Assembly (NCBI GenBank): GCA_017545045.1
Contig: JAFYDA010000087.1
Location: 1-37,276 of the forward strand
Direction: 5' to 3'
Source of the DNA: Prevotella sp.
Lineage (GTDB): Bacteria > Bacteroidota > Bacteroidia > Bacteroidales > Bacteroidaceae
DNA: 37,276 nt
Position numbers and translations under genes: made by a program. This document shows positions 7,234 through 18,786 of this stretch, piece by piece. Numbering within the stretch: the stretch's first letter is position 1; each line of letters begins with the position of its first letter. The notes under the pieces are model-generated. The model saw nothing but the letters and a program-made list of their open reading frames with translations, ran no database searches and was not told the origin of the DNA.

Positions 7234-8454
7234 ATGAAAAAGACATGTAGTTTCTGTGGAAGAAACGAACGCGAAGTGCGGCTCCTGATAACGGGTATCG
7301 ATGGATATATCTGTGAAGATTGTGCCCAGCAGGCTTATCAGATAGTAAAGGAGAATTTACGACAATCTCCTGCTAAGCAGTCGAAAGGACAGCCAGGGAA
7401 ACAGTCTGTGCCCAAACCACGTGAGATCAAGGACTATCTTGACCAGTATGTCATCGGGCAGGACGAGGCAAAACGCTATTTGTCGGTGGCTGTTTACAAT
7501 CACTACAAGCGCCTCCAGCAACCAGTAGATGAGAACGGGGTGGAGATAGAGAAGTCGAACATCATCATGGTGGGTTCGACAGGTACAGGGAAAACCCTGT
7601 TAGCCCGTACGATAGCTAGACTGCTGGATGTGCCTTTTGCCATCGTTGATGCTACGGTGTTCACAGAGGCCGGCTATGTGGGTGAGGACGTAGAGAGTAT
7701 ACTGACGCGTCTGTTGCAGGTCGCTGATTATAATGTGGAAGCCACACAGCGTGGTATCGTTTTTATTGACGAGATAGACAAGATAGCCCGCAAGTCGGAC
7801 AACCCCAGCATCACACGTGATGTCAGTGGCGAGGGTGTCCAGCAGAGCTTGCTCAAATTGTTGGAAGGCACGACGGTCAATGTGCCGCCAAAGGGTGGAC
7901 GCAAACATCCTGATCAAGAGTATATTGCCATTGATACGCGCAACATCCTGTTCATCTGCGGTGGTGCTTTCGACGGGATAGAACGTAAAATCGCCCAACG
8001 CTTGAATACGCACGTAGTGGGTTATAACTCAGTACAGAATGTACGGAAGATTGACAAAGATGACTTGATGAAATATGTGTCGCCTCAGGATTTGAAGTCG
8101 TTTGGACTTATACCTGAAATTATTGGCCGTTTACCGGTGCTCACGTATCTGAACCCGTTGGATCGTGCGGCGTTAGAGCGTATCTTGACGGAGCCGAAGA
8201 ATAGTATTATCAAACAGTATAAGAAGTTGTTCGAGATGGATGGCATTGAACTGACTTTCGCTGTAGATGCCATGCAACTGATGGTGGACAAAGCCGTTGA
8301 ATATAAACTGGGTGCTCGCGGCCTGCGTTCCATTGTGGAGAATATTATGATGGATGCTATGTTTGAAGTGCCTTCTCAGAAGGTGAAGAAATTTGAGGTG
8401 TCGCGTGACTATGCACAGCAGCAACTTGACAAATCGCATTTGCAAGCGGGCTGA
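7234..8454 (+). CDS. clpX: ClpX AAA+ unfoldase
   Basis: The 406-residue protein has the N-terminal zinc-binding domain (Cys5, Cys8, Cys27, Cys30), a Q/K/P-rich linker (about 44-61), Walker A GSTGTGKT (114-121), Walker B VFIDEID, the pore-loop/VGEDVES region and the sensor-2 GARGLR motif. It unfolds tagged proteins and feeds them into ClpP, encoded directly upstream. The ClpP-docking loop that reads IGF in E. coli is VGY here (Val262-Gly263-Tyr264), so the docking contact is altered in sequence though hydrophobic character is kept. It is followed 32 nt later by recQ. Confidence 0.96.
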   Translation: MKKTCSFCGRNEREVRLLITGIDGYICEDCAQQAYQIVKENLRQSPAKQSKGQPGKQSVPKPREIKDYLDQYVIGQDEAKRYLSVAVYNHYKRLQQPVDENGVEIEKSNIIMVGSTGTGKTLLARTIARLLDVPFAIVDATVFTEAGYVGEDVESILTRLLQVADYNVEATQRGIVFIDEIDKIARKSDNPSITRDVSGEGVQQSLLKLLEGTTVNVPPKGGRKHPDQEYIAIDTRNILFICGGAFDGIERKIAQRLNTHVVGYNSVQNVRKIDKDDLMKYVSPQDLKSFGLIPEIIGRLPVLTYLNPLDRAALERILTEPKNSIIKQYKKLFEMDGIELTFAVDAMQLMVDKAVEYKLGARGLRSIVENIMMDAMFEVPSQKVKKFEVSRDYAQQQLDKSHLQAG

Positions 8455-8486
8455 AAAAGGAGAAAAAGTGAAAGAAGGAAGCCTAT

Positions 8487-10664
8487 ATGACCAAAAAAAC
8501 TAATCTGACAGAGGCATTGAAGAAATACTTCGGCTTCGACACGTTCAAAGGAGACCAGAAAGCCATTGTTCAAAATGTGCTAGACGGGAAAGATACTTTC
8601 GTGCTGATGCCTACGGGCGGCGGCAAGTCGCTGTGCTATCAGTTACCTTCATTGCTGATGGATGGCGTGGCCATAGTGATATCTCCCCTGATAGCCCTGA
8701 TGAAGAATCAGGTAGATGTTATCAGTAATTTGAGTGAACATGAAGGGACGGCGCATTATCTTAATTCATCGCTTAACAAAGCGGCCATCGATCAGGTGAA
8801 GGCTGACGTGAAAAGTGGTATTACCAAATTGTTATATGTCGCTCCTGAATCGCTGACAAAGGAGGACAATGTCGAATTCCTGCGGTCAGTGAAAATTTCG
8901 TTCTATGCTATAGACGAAGCCCATTGCATATCGGAATGGGGACATGACTTCCGACCGGAATACCGGCGTATCCGGCCCATTATCAATGAAATAGGTTTGG
9001 CGCCTGTCATTGCATTGACAGCAACGGCCACCGACAAGGTGCGTACAGACATTAAGAAGAATCTTGGTATCGTTGATGCAACGGAGTTTAAGTCTTCTTT
9101 TAACCGTCCGAATCTTTATTATGAGGTAAGACCCAAAACGAAAGATATTGATAAGGATATTATCAAGTTTATCAAGCAGCATCCAGGCAAGAGCGGCATT
9201 ATCTACTGTCTGTCACGAAAGAAGGTGGAGGAACTGGCTGAAATTCTGCAAGCCAATGAAATCAGGGCGTTGCCGTATCATGCCGGACTTGACTCGTCTA
9301 CTCGTGCAGAGACTCAGGATAAGTTTATCATGCAAGATATCGATGTCATTGTGGCTACCATTGCTTTCGGCATGGGTATTGACAAGCCTGACGTACGCTT
9401 TGTCATACATTATGACATTCCGAAGTCGTTGGAAGGCTATTATCAGGAAACAGGAAGGGCAGGGCGTGACGGTCGGGAAGGTGTCTGTCTGGCGTTCTAT
9501 TCAAATAAAGACTTGCAGAAACTCGACAAGTTTATGGAGGGGAAACCCGTGGCAGAACAGGACATTGGACGCCAGCTGCTTCAGGAGACTGCCGCCTATG
9601 CGGAGACCAGTGTATGTCGCCGCAAGATGCTGCTCCATTACTTTGGCGAAATCTACGACAAAGACAACTGCCAAAATTGTGACAACTGTCTGCATCCGAA
9701 GTCGAAGATTGAAGCTTGTGACCAGTTGGTGCTGGTTTTGAAAGTGATTTTAGCCGTCAAGGAGAACTTCCGTTCTGATTATATAGAGGATTTTATTATT
9801 GGCCGTGAGACGGAAGAGATTATTGCACATAAGCATCAGGATCATGAACTGTTCGGTGCCGGTGAAGATTCTGATGAGAAAATATGGAATCCTGTTATCC
9901 GGCAGGCATTGATAGCTGGCTATTTGGAGAAAGATGTGGAAAACTACGGACTGTTGAAGTTGACATCTGCAGGTAAGAAATACCTGAAGTCGCCGTCGTC
10001 GTTCATGATAGTCAAGGATCATGAGTATAATGATGACCCTGACGAAGGAATGGAGCATGACGGTGGCACCAGTGCACTTGACCCGGTGTTGGGACGCATG
10101 TTGGTCGATTTGCGCAAGAAAGTGTCAAAGCGATTGGGACGCCCGCCGTATGTTATCTTCCAGGATGTGTCGCTCGAGCAAATGGCCACGGAGTACCCCG
10201 TTACGCTGGAAGAACTGAAGAATATTCAAGGTGTTGGTGAGGGGAAGATAAAACAACCTTACTCGAAAGAGTTTGTTGACTTAATCAAACGCTATTGTGA
10301 TGAAAACAATATTACCCGGCAGGCTGATTTGCGTGTACGTACCGTGGCTAAGAAGTCGCTTCTGAAGGTGAAGATCATTCAGAATATAGACCGTCAAATA
10401 GCGCTCGACGATATTGCCACGGCACAGAATATCGACTTTGAAGAATTGCTCGACGAGGTGGAGGCAATTGTTTACAGCGGAACAAAACTCAACATAGACT
10501 ATTTCCTTGAGGAAGTGATGGACGAGGATCGCGTGGACGAAATCTATGACTACTTCGCTGAGTCGGATACGGACGATTTGGAAACTGCTATTCGGGAACT
10601 GGGCGGCGACGAGGACGAGATACGCCTTGTTCGCATTAAGTTTATCTCCGACATGGCGAACTAA
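8487..10664 (+). CDS. recQ: ATP-dependent DNA helicase RecQ
   Basis: The 725-residue SF2 helicase has Walker A PTGGGKS (42-48), DEAH at 143-146 followed by CISEWGHDFRPEYR (the RecQ aromatic-rich loop region), motif V/VI IAFGMGIDKPDVRFV and QETGRAGRDG, and the zinc site (C..NCQNCDNC). After the winged-helix region comes an HRDC domain (about 535-610, with LEELKNIQGVGEGKI). The last ~110 residues are an acidic extension also seen in Bacteroidota RecQ proteins; its role is not known to me. It unwinds recombination and replication intermediates. It sits 32 nt after clpX, probably in the same transcript. The long hairpin at 10677-10758 lies right after its stop. Confidence 0.95.
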   Translation: MTKKTNLTEALKKYFGFDTFKGDQKAIVQNVLDGKDTFVLMPTGGGKSLCYQLPSLLMDGVAIVISPLIALMKNQVDVISNLSEHEGTAHYLNSSLNKAAIDQVKADVKSGITKLLYVAPESLTKEDNVEFLRSVKISFYAIDEAHCISEWGHDFRPEYRRIRPIINEIGLAPVIALTATATDKVRTDIKKNLGIVDATEFKSSFNRPNLYYEVRPKTKDIDKDIIKFIKQHPGKSGIIYCLSRKKVEELAEILQANEIRALPYHAGLDSSTRAETQDKFIMQDIDVIVATIAFGMGIDKPDVRFVIHYDIPKSLEGYYQETGRAGRDGREGVCLAFYSNKDLQKLDKFMEGKPVAEQDIGRQLLQETAAYAETSVCRRKMLLHYFGEIYDKDNCQNCDNCLHPKSKIEACDQLVLVLKVILAVKENFRSDYIEDFIIGRETEEIIAHKHQDHELFGAGEDSDEKIWNPVIRQALIAGYLEKDVENYGLLKLTSAGKKYLKSPSSFMIVKDHEYNDDPDEGMEHDGGTSALDPVLGRMLVDLRKKVSKRLGRPPYVIFQDVSLEQMATEYPVTLEELKNIQGVGEGKIKQPYSKEFVDLIKRYCDENNITRQADLRVRTVAKKSLLKVKIIQNIDRQIALDDIATAQNIDFEELLDEVEAIVYSGTKLNIDYFLEEVMDEDRVDEIYDYFAESDTDDLETAIRELGGDEDEIRLVRIKFISDMAN

Positions 10665-10676
10665 CAGAAAAATGAT

Positions 10677-12301
<1,625 letters not shown>

Positions 12302-12308
12302 TTAGATT

Positions 12309-13745
12309 ATGAAAAAATTTTTATCTATAGCCGCTTTTTTCTTGGCGGTCGTTCCGTGTGCAGCGCTTTCTCCGCAGCAAGACGACCCTGTCATCATGAC
12401 CATTAATGGTAAAGAAGTGCCCCGGTCAGAGTTTGAATACAGCTTTAATAAAAACAACTCTGAGGGTGTCATCGATAAAAAGAGTGTTGAAGAATATGTG
12501 GAACTCTTCATTAACTACAAACTGAAAGTGGCTGCCGCCCTTGATGCTAAGTATGATACGCTGACATCTTTTAAGCAGGAGTTCGCTCAGTACCGCAATC
12601 AACAGGTGTTGCCGGCCATGGTCACTGATGCTGACATGCTGAAGGAAGCTCACAATATCTATGATAATACCGTCAAACAGATAGGCCCTGACGGACTCGT
12701 GCAGGTGGCACATATTCTCTTGCGCGTTGACCAGAAGGCTTCTCAGGAAGTGCTGACGGCTGCTAAGGTACGTATTGATTCTATTTACAACGCTCTGAAG
12801 CAGGGCGCAGACTTTGCAGAATTGGCAAAGAACGTGTCGCAGGATCCTGGCTCTGCCCGGCAAGGCGGTCTTTTGCCTTTCGTGCAGCGTGGACAGTTGG
12901 TGAAGGAATTCGAGGATGTGGCATTCGGATTGAAGGACGGTGAGATGTCGGGAATTGTCGAGACACCCTACGGTTATCATATTCTCCTACGTAAAGCGCA
13001 TAAGATGCTGGAACCGTTTGAGGAACATCGGGAGAGCATCCTGCGTTTTATGGAGCAGCGCGGCATTCGCGACCGGTTGGCTCAGGCCAAGGTAGATACC
13101 ATGGTCATCCAGTCTAAGGGGCAACTTTCATCTGATGATATAATGCGCCAGAAAACGGAGGAACTGTCTGCCAAGGACAATGAACTGAAATATTTGGTTC
13201 GTGAATACTACGAGGGCTTGCTGCTCTATGAAATCAGCAATGCAAACGTATGGGACAAGGCTGCCAAGGATGAGACTGGGCAGGCTCAGTATTTCAAGCA
13301 ACATAAGAAGAACTATGACTGGGATAAGCCGCGCTTTAAGGGTATTGCCTATCATGTGAAAGAACTTGCCGATATCAAGGGCGTTCAGCAGTGTGTCAAG
13401 AAGCTTCCGTTCGACCAATGGGCAGAGGCACTTCGCACAACGTTCAATGGCGATTCTGTCATTCGCATCCGTGTGGAGAAAGGTATTTTCCGTATGGGTG
13501 ATAACGCATTGGTCGACAGTGCGGTCTTTAAAAAAGATACCACCGTCACCAAAGTTAAGGATTATCCTTTTGATGCTGTCTATGGTAAGATCCTGAAGAA
13601 AGGTCCGGAGGATTATACCGACGTTCGCGGTCAGGTCGTTGCCGACTATCAGGACATGCTTGAGCGTGAATGGGTGGCAGATCTGCGTCGTCGCTATACT
13701 TTTACGGTCAATCAGGATGTTCTCAAAACTGTCAATAACCATTAA
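12309..13745 (+). CDS. periplasmic parvulin-type peptidyl-prolyl isomerase
   Basis: The 478-residue protein has a signal peptide (residues 1-19) and one clear parvulin domain (about 135-235), with VQVAHILLRV, DFAELAKNVSQDPGSARQGG and ETPYGYHILL. The N-terminal part before it resembles the SurA/PpiD chaperone helices. The C-terminal 200 residues are not readily recognised but may be a degenerate second domain. It should help fold outer-membrane proteins in the periplasm. The gene begins 7 nt after guaB and ends 3 nt before the next parvulin gene. The cysteine in VPCAA is not a good lipobox, so I call it soluble. Confidence 0.88.
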   Translation: MKKFLSIAAFFLAVVPCAALSPQQDDPVIMTINGKEVPRSEFEYSFNKNNSEGVIDKKSVEEYVELFINYKLKVAAALDAKYDTLTSFKQEFAQYRNQQVLPAMVTDADMLKEAHNIYDNTVKQIGPDGLVQVAHILLRVDQKASQEVLTAAKVRIDSIYNALKQGADFAELAKNVSQDPGSARQGGLLPFVQRGQLVKEFEDVAFGLKDGEMSGIVETPYGYHILLRKAHKMLEPFEEHRESILRFMEQRGIRDRLAQAKVDTMVIQSKGQLSSDDIMRQKTEELSAKDNELKYLVREYYEGLLLYEISNANVWDKAAKDETGQAQYFKQHKKNYDWDKPRFKGIAYHVKELADIKGVQQCVKKLPFDQWAEALRTTFNGDSVIRIRVEKGIFRMGDNALVDSAVFKKDTTVTKVKDYPFDAVYGKILKKGPEDYTDVRGQVVADYQDMLEREWVADLRRRYTFTVNQDVLKTVNNH

Positions 13746-13748
13746 TCA

Positions 13749-15164
13749 ATGAAAAAGGCAATCATAGCACTTCTCCTTTCAACGCCGGTTGCGGTATTTG
13801 CTGCCGCTTGGTCATCGCCTCAGGATTCTGTTAACGCAGCCTCTGTGATTGATGAGGTCTTATGGGTCGTCGGCGATGAAGCTATCTTGAAGAGCGATAT
13901 TGAGCAAATGCGTCTGCAGGCAGCTCAGGAGGGGATACGTTTTAAAGGCAATCCTGACTGTGCCATCCCTGAGCAGATTGCTGTCCAGAAGCTTTTCCTC
14001 CATCAGGCTGCTATCGACAGTATAGAGGTGTCAGAGTCAGAGATTGCCACTGGTATTGACCAGCAGATAGAGTCTTGGACACAGATGGCAGGTTCAAGGG
14101 AAAAACTGGAGGAGTACAAGCGCCAGTCCATCAGCCAGATGCGTACCAGTTTACATGATGATTACCGCGACCAGATGATGGTACAGAAAATGCGTCAGAA
14201 ACTGGTGGAGGATGTCAAGGTGACACCCGCTGAGGTGCGTCGCTATTTCAAGGATATGCCGCAGGACAGTTTGCCTTTTGTACCTACAGAAGTGGAGGCT
14301 CAGGTTATTACTTTGACTCCGAAGGTTGAGATAGAGGAAATCAATCGCGTGAAAGATGAGTTGCGCGAATATACTGATCGTGTCAATAGGGGTGAGACCT
14401 CATTCTCTACATTGGCTCGTCTTTATTCTGAAGACCCTGTCTCGGCGCGCAATGGCGGAGAATTGGGCTACACGGGTCGTGGTGTGCTTGACCCGGCTTT
14501 TGCCACAGTGGCTTTCAATCTGACAGACCCTACGAAGGTCTCCAAAGTTGTGGAGTCTGAGTTTGGATTCCATATTATCCAACTCATTGGCAAGCGTGGT
14601 GACAAAGTGAATGTACGTCATATCTTGCGTAAGCCGATTGTTAGTGATTCTTCTGTAGTCGTTTCGCTGGAACGTCTCGATTCTATTGTTAGTGACGTGC
14701 GAGCTGGACAGCCGCCGCTGATCTTGCGTGATCAGTTCACGGGTAAGTGGACTTTCGAGGATGCCGTGGTATTCTATTCTGACGATAAAGATACGCGCAG
14801 CAATCGTGGGTTGATGTCAAACCTGACCGAGACGGGACGTACGTCTAAGTTCCGTATGCAGGACTTGCCACAGGATATGGCCAGAGTGATTGATACGATG
14901 AAGGTAGGCGAGATCTCCAGTGCGTTCAAGATGGTTACCGAGCGTGGAAAGACGGTCTGTGCCGTTGTTAAGCTAAAAAGTCGTACCGAGAGCCATCGCG
15001 CTACTATCAACGAGGATTTCCAGGTGTTGAAGGATGTTGTGGTGGCCAGGCTCCGCGAACAGAAGATCCGCGACTGGGTTGCCAGTAAGATTAAGGCGAC
15101 TTACGTCCGTATCAATGAGAATTATCGCGATTGCGAATTTGAATATCAAGGTTGGATACGATGA
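13749..15164 (+). CDS. surA: SurA-like periplasmic chaperone/isomerase
   Basis: The 471-residue protein has a signal peptide (residues 1-19), the SurA N-terminal start VIDEVLWVVGDEAILKSDIE, and a parvulin domain (about 185-280) with FSTLARLYSEDPVSARNGGELG and ESEFGFHIIQLI. A second parvulin-like segment begins at VNVRHILRKP (about 289) but is poorly conserved later. SurA carries unfolded outer-membrane proteins to the BAM complex. It is not an exact duplicate of the preceding parvulin; the two share only the domain type. It overlaps the OstA-like gene by 4 nt (ATGA), which supports coupled translation. The symbol rests on domain layout, not on a database search. Confidence 0.85.
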   Translation: MKKAIIALLLSTPVAVFAAAWSSPQDSVNAASVIDEVLWVVGDEAILKSDIEQMRLQAAQEGIRFKGNPDCAIPEQIAVQKLFLHQAAIDSIEVSESEIATGIDQQIESWTQMAGSREKLEEYKRQSISQMRTSLHDDYRDQMMVQKMRQKLVEDVKVTPAEVRRYFKDMPQDSLPFVPTEVEAQVITLTPKVEIEEINRVKDELREYTDRVNRGETSFSTLARLYSEDPVSARNGGELGYTGRGVLDPAFATVAFNLTDPTKVSKVVESEFGFHIIQLIGKRGDKVNVRHILRKPIVSDSSVVVSLERLDSIVSDVRAGQPPLILRDQFTGKWTFEDAVVFYSDDKDTRSNRGLMSNLTETGRTSKFRMQDLPQDMARVIDTMKVGEISSAFKMVTERGKTVCAVVKLKSRTESHRATINEDFQVLKDVVVARLREQKIRDWVASKIKATYVRINENYRDCEFEYQGWIR

Positions 15165-16771
15165 TACAAACTGACCGTTGTTCCTTCCGCTGGCTGTGCT
15201 GTGGCATGGCTGCTGCTTTCCTGTTTGGTGTGCTCGTTTCTTCTGAAGCTTACGCTGCTAAGAAGAAAGCTCGTCGAGCCTCTAAACCCAAGGTGGAGGA
15301 CAAAAGGGTCTATCTTGTTCATGCTGATGTGCTGTTCTACGACCAGTTTAAGAATCCTGATGCACAGATATTGAATGGCAAGGTACAGTTCCGTCATCAA
15401 GGAGCCACCCTGCATTGTGACAGTGCCCATTTCTATGAGGCATCCAATTCGTTTGAGGCTTTTGGACATGTCCGTATGTATCAGGGCGATACACTCTCGT
15501 TGCTCAGCGACTATGCTTATTATGATGGTAACGATGAAATGGCCATCGCCAGAAATAACGTCAAGCTGAAGAACAGGGAGACAACACTCTATACCGACAG
15601 TCTGAACTTTGACCGTCTTTATGATAATGCCTATTTCTTCGAAGGGGGCAAGATGGTTGACGGCAAGACAACGCTGGTCTCCGACTGGGGTGAGTACAAC
15701 ACCAAGTCAAAGCTTGCTGTCTTCAACTACAACGTAAAGATGCGCACAAAGGATATGTATCTTACTACCGATACGCTCTATTACGACACCGGCACGTCGA
15801 CCGCCATGATTGTTGGACCGACGGATATTACCTCGGGTAAAAGTCACATTTATTCGGAACGTGGCTATTATGACACGAAGAACGATCGTGCGCGTTTACT
15901 AGAACGCTCTGTCCTGAAAAATCAGGGAAAGACACTGGTAGGCGATAGTGTGTGGCACGATGAAAAGGCGGGGCTCAGCAAGGCTTTTTTTAATGTGATC
16001 TATACCGATACTGTCAATAAGAACAAACTGACGGGCAACTATGGTGAGTATAATGACCTGACGGGTTATGCTATGTGTACCGATAGTGCTATGGTGGCTG
16101 ATTTCTCGCAGAAAGACACGCTGTTTATGCATGCTGACACCTTTAAGATTTTTACTTTCAATATTAATACCGACTCTGTTTACCGTAAGATACACGCGTA
16201 TAATAAGGTACGCGCATATAGAATTGATGTACAGGCGGTCTGTGACTCCTTGGTCTACAATTCACTTGACTCGTGCATGACGATGTATCACGATCCGATT
16301 GTGTGGAATAACCGTCAACAACTTGTTGGTGAGGAAATCCAGGTCTTTATGCGCGACTCGGTCGTCGATCGTGCGCATGTCATCAATCAGGCATTCTCTA
16401 TAGAGCAGCTGCCCGATACGGTGCATTACAATCAAGTGTCGTCTAAGGAGATGTTCGCCTTTTTCTATAAGGGAGCTATCCGGGAGGCACAGGCAAAGGA
16501 CAATGTGCTGATCATCTATTATCCAGAGGACAGTGCCGACAGTACGCTCATAGGACTGAACTACACAGAAACCAGCGAATTGCACATGTTTCTTGAGAAT
16601 GGGAAAATGAAGAAGATATGGATGCCGAAAGCTGAGGGAACGCTCTATCCCATGTCTCAGATTCCGCCAGAGAGAAAACTGCTTGACGGTTTTGCCTGGC
16701 ATGACGATGTGCGTCCAGTCTCCAAGCAGGATATTTTCTTCTGGCGTCCTAAGAGTAAAAAAGCGAAATAG
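15161..16771 (+). CDS. OstA/LptA-like LPS transport protein
   Basis: The 536-residue protein begins with a hydrophobic export segment (about residues 8-27), then a basic linker ([12 protein letters not shown]). Repeated strand patterns follow: [36 protein letters not shown] and [19 protein letters not shown], matching the OstA-like jelly-roll repeats of LptA and the LptD N-terminus. It lacks the large LptD barrel. Such proteins form the periplasmic bridge that moves LPS to the outer membrane, so it may work with LptB encoded at 4179. The start ATG at 15161 overlaps the surA stop. A TTG 9 nt upstream is possible but less likely. mutL starts 14 nt after its stop. Confidence 0.82.
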   Translation: MIQTDRCSFRWLCCGMAAAFLFGVLVSSEAYAAKKKARRASKPKVEDKRVYLVHADVLFYDQFKNPDAQILNGKVQFRHQGATLHCDSAHFYEASNSFEAFGHVRMYQGDTLSLLSDYAYYDGNDEMAIARNNVKLKNRETTLYTDSLNFDRLYDNAYFFEGGKMVDGKTTLVSDWGEYNTKSKLAVFNYNVKMRTKDMYLTTDTLYYDTGTSTAMIVGPTDITSGKSHIYSERGYYDTKNDRARLLERSVLKNQGKTLVGDSVWHDEKAGLSKAFFNVIYTDTVNKNKLTGNYGEYNDLTGYAMCTDSAMVADFSQKDTLFMHADTFKIFTFNINTDSVYRKIHAYNKVRAYRIDVQAVCDSLVYNSLDSCMTMYHDPIVWNNRQQLVGEEIQVFMRDSVVDRAHVINQAFSIEQLPDTVHYNQVSSKEMFAFFYKGAIREAQAKDNVLIIYYPEDSADSTLIGLNYTETSELHMFLENGKMKKIWMPKAEGTLYPMSQIPPERKLLDGFAWHDDVRPVSKQDIFFWRPKSKKAK

Positions 16772-16785
16772 TCTCCAATAGCACC

Positions 16786-18570
16786 ATGTCAGATATAATC
16801 CATCTGCTTCCCGATACCGTTGCCAACCAGATTGCAGCTGGCGAGGTTATCCAGCGTCCGGCTTCCGTCATCAAGGAGTTGGTGGAGAATTCCGTTGATG
16901 CCGGTGCCAAGAACATCCATGTGATAGTGGTGGATGCGGGGCGCACGATGATTCAGGTGATAGATGACGGACAAGGCATGTCGGAAACGGATGCCCGCCT
17001 GGCATTCGAGCGGCATGCCACGTCGAAAATCAGCAAGGCCGATGATCTTTTTGCTCTTCACACCATGGGTTTTCGTGGTGAGGCCTTGCCGTCGATAGCG
17101 GCAGTGGCGCAGGTCGAACTGACGACACGGGTGGCTTCCGAGGAAATAGGCACCTGTTTGCGGATAGCCGCTTCTAAGGTGCTGTCTCAGGAGGCGGCAT
17201 CCTGTCCGGTAGGTTGTAACTTCAAGGTTGAGAATATCTTCTATAATGTACCAGTGCGCCGCAAGTTCCTCAAGTCGAATGCTACAGAGCTGAACAACAT
17301 CCTCACGGCCTTTGAGCGCATAGTGTTGGTCTACCCAGACATTTCCTTCACATTGCATAGTAACGGTTCGGAGCTGCTCAACCTGCGTGCAGGCTCACTG
17401 ATGCAGCGCATCACGGAGGTCTTCGGCAAGCGTTTCGGACAGGATCTTCTGCCACTACAGGTGAACACGGCTATGGGGAATATTTCCGGATTTGTCGGTA
17501 AACCGGAGACAGCAAAGAAAAAAGGAGCTTACCAATATCTGTTTGTCAACGGACGATACATGAGGCATGCCTATTTCCATAAGGCGGTGCTCAATGCCTA
17601 CGAACATCTGGTCGCCGAAGGTATGCAGCCGCCTTATTTTATCTATTTCGATGTGTCGCCTGCCGATATTGATGTCAACATCCATCCAACTAAGACGGAG
17701 ATTAAGTTTGAGAACGAGCAGCCTGTCTGGCAGATTCTTTCCGCTGCCGTGAAAGATGCTATCGGACGTTTCTGTGATATCCCTTCTATTGACTTCGATA
17801 CCGAGGGACGTCCTGACATTCCTGTCTTTAACCCGCAGCACCATCATGTGGAAGTTCCTCATGTTACCTATAATCCCACCTATAATCCCTTCTCGTCACC
17901 GAAGTCCTCTTCAGGTGCAACTCCTCGTGATGGCTATGTCGCGACATCGCCGCCCGCGCCTTCTCTTTTCGACGAGCCCGACGTTCTTTCTTCCGTCATC
18001 TCTGAGAAGTCGCCGGTTCATTATCAGTACAAAGGGCGCTATATTATGACGGCCGTCAAGTCTGGCTTGATGGTGATTGACCAGTATCGTGCCTCCGTGC
18101 GTATTCTTTTTGAGAAATATGTGGCTCAAGCGTCTGAGCGTTCTTTTGTTCCCCAACGCCTTCTCTTCCCGGAGGCCGTCCAGTTCACTGCCGCCGAGGA
18201 GGCTGTATTGAAGGACCTGCTCCCCCAATTGATGAAAATGGGCTTCGAACTGACAGATCTCGGTGGAGGCAACTACGCCGTGAACGCTATCCCCTCTGGC
18301 GTTGAAGGCGACCCGGTCTCACTCGTCCGTAACGTTGTTTCCGAGAGCATTGAGAAGGGCGGGGGAGAATTGTCTTCACCCAGTGCCCAGTTGGCCTTGT
18401 CGTTGGCGCGGGCTACAGCAGTGCCTTATGGTCAATTACTGTCTAATGAGGAGATGGAATCTGTCACTAATCAGCTTTTCCTTTGTTCAAATATCAACTA
18501 TACTCCTGATGGCCGCGCCGTCCTTGGTATTCTTCCGCAGTCCGACATTGAACATCTTTTGGGAAGTTAG
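16786..18570 (+). CDS. mutL: DNA mismatch repair protein MutL
   Basis: The 594-residue protein has the GHKL ATPase motifs [11 protein letters not shown] (31-41), DDGQGM (60-65) and GFRGEAL (95-101), followed by the transducer domain with [14 protein letters not shown] and [12 protein letters not shown] low-complexity linker (about 345-400) joins the C-terminal dimerisation domain. In that domain, where MutL endonucleases have DQHA(x)2E(x)4E, this protein has DQYRAS (432-437), and the CPHGRP motif is represented by TPDGRA. So it is probably not an endonuclease. MutL links MutS mismatch recognition to downstream repair steps. It is the last gene of the guaB-parvulin-ostA run, and a tRNA-Val promoter follows. 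Confidence 0.95.
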   Translation: MSDIIHLLPDTVANQIAAGEVIQRPASVIKELVENSVDAGAKNIHVIVVDAGRTMIQVIDDGQGMSETDARLAFERHATSKISKADDLFALHTMGFRGEALPSIAAVAQVELTTRVASEEIGTCLRIAASKVLSQEAASCPVGCNFKVENIFYNVPVRRKFLKSNATELNNILTAFERIVLVYPDISFTLHSNGSELLNLRAGSLMQRITEVFGKRFGQDLLPLQVNTAMGNISGFVGKPETAKKKGAYQYLFVNGRYMRHAYFHKAVLNAYEHLVAEGMQPPYFIYFDVSPADIDVNIHPTKTEIKFENEQPVWQILSAAVKDAIGRFCDIPSIDFDTEGRPDIPVFNPQHHHVEVPHVTYNPTYNPFSSPKSSSGATPRDGYVATSPPAPSLFDEPDVLSSVISEKSPVHYQYKGRYIMTAVKSGLMVIDQYRASVRILFEKYVAQASERSFVPQRLLFPEAVQFTAAEEAVLKDLLPQLMKMGFELTDLGGGNYAVNAIPSGVEGDPVSLVRNVVSESIEKGGGELSSPSAQLALSLARATAVPYGQLLSNEEMESVTNQLFLCSNINYTPDGRAVLGILPQSDIEHLLGS

Positions 18571-18588
18571 AAAAAAAATCAAAAAAAA

Positions 18589-18620
18589 TTTGGTCGTTCA
18601 AAAAAAATGCATTACCTTTG
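18589..18620 (+). promoter_or_regulatory. complete Bacteroidota promoter for tRNA-Val
   Basis: TTTG (18589-18592), 20 nt, then TACCTTTG (18613-18620): the full -33/-7 consensus, ending 18 nt before the tRNA. Confidence 0.9.
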
Positions 18621-18638
18621 CATCCGCTAACAAGAAAA

Positions 18639-18713
18639 GGGCGTTTAGCTCAGCTGGTTTAGAGCATCTGCCTTACAAGCAGAGGGTCGGCGGTTCGAAT
18701 CCGTCAACGCCCA
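18639..18713 (+). tRNA. tRNA-Val (anticodon TAC)
   Basis: Acceptor stem GGGCGTT pairs with AACGCCC. The D arm contains TTAGCTCAGCTGG, the anticodon loop CTTACAA gives TAC, and the T arm contains GGTTCGAATCC. The discriminator is A18713. The next bases are CGA, so the CCA end is not encoded, unlike tRNA-His in this window. Confidence 0.97.
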
Positions 18714-18730
18714 CGAAAACGAGAGAGAAT

Positions 18731-18754
18731 CCGCAGCTTGAGAGCTGCGGTTTT
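18731..18754 (+). terminator. rho-independent terminator after tRNA-Val
   Basis: CCGCAGCT (18731-18738), a TGAG loop and AGCTGCGG (18743-18750) are followed by TTTT. It lies 17 nt after the tRNA and 32 nt before purB, so purB would depend on read-through or a promoter I cannot identify. Confidence 0.85.
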
Positions 18755-18786
18755 AAGTTTGCGGAAAAGAGCTCATTATTAGAAAA

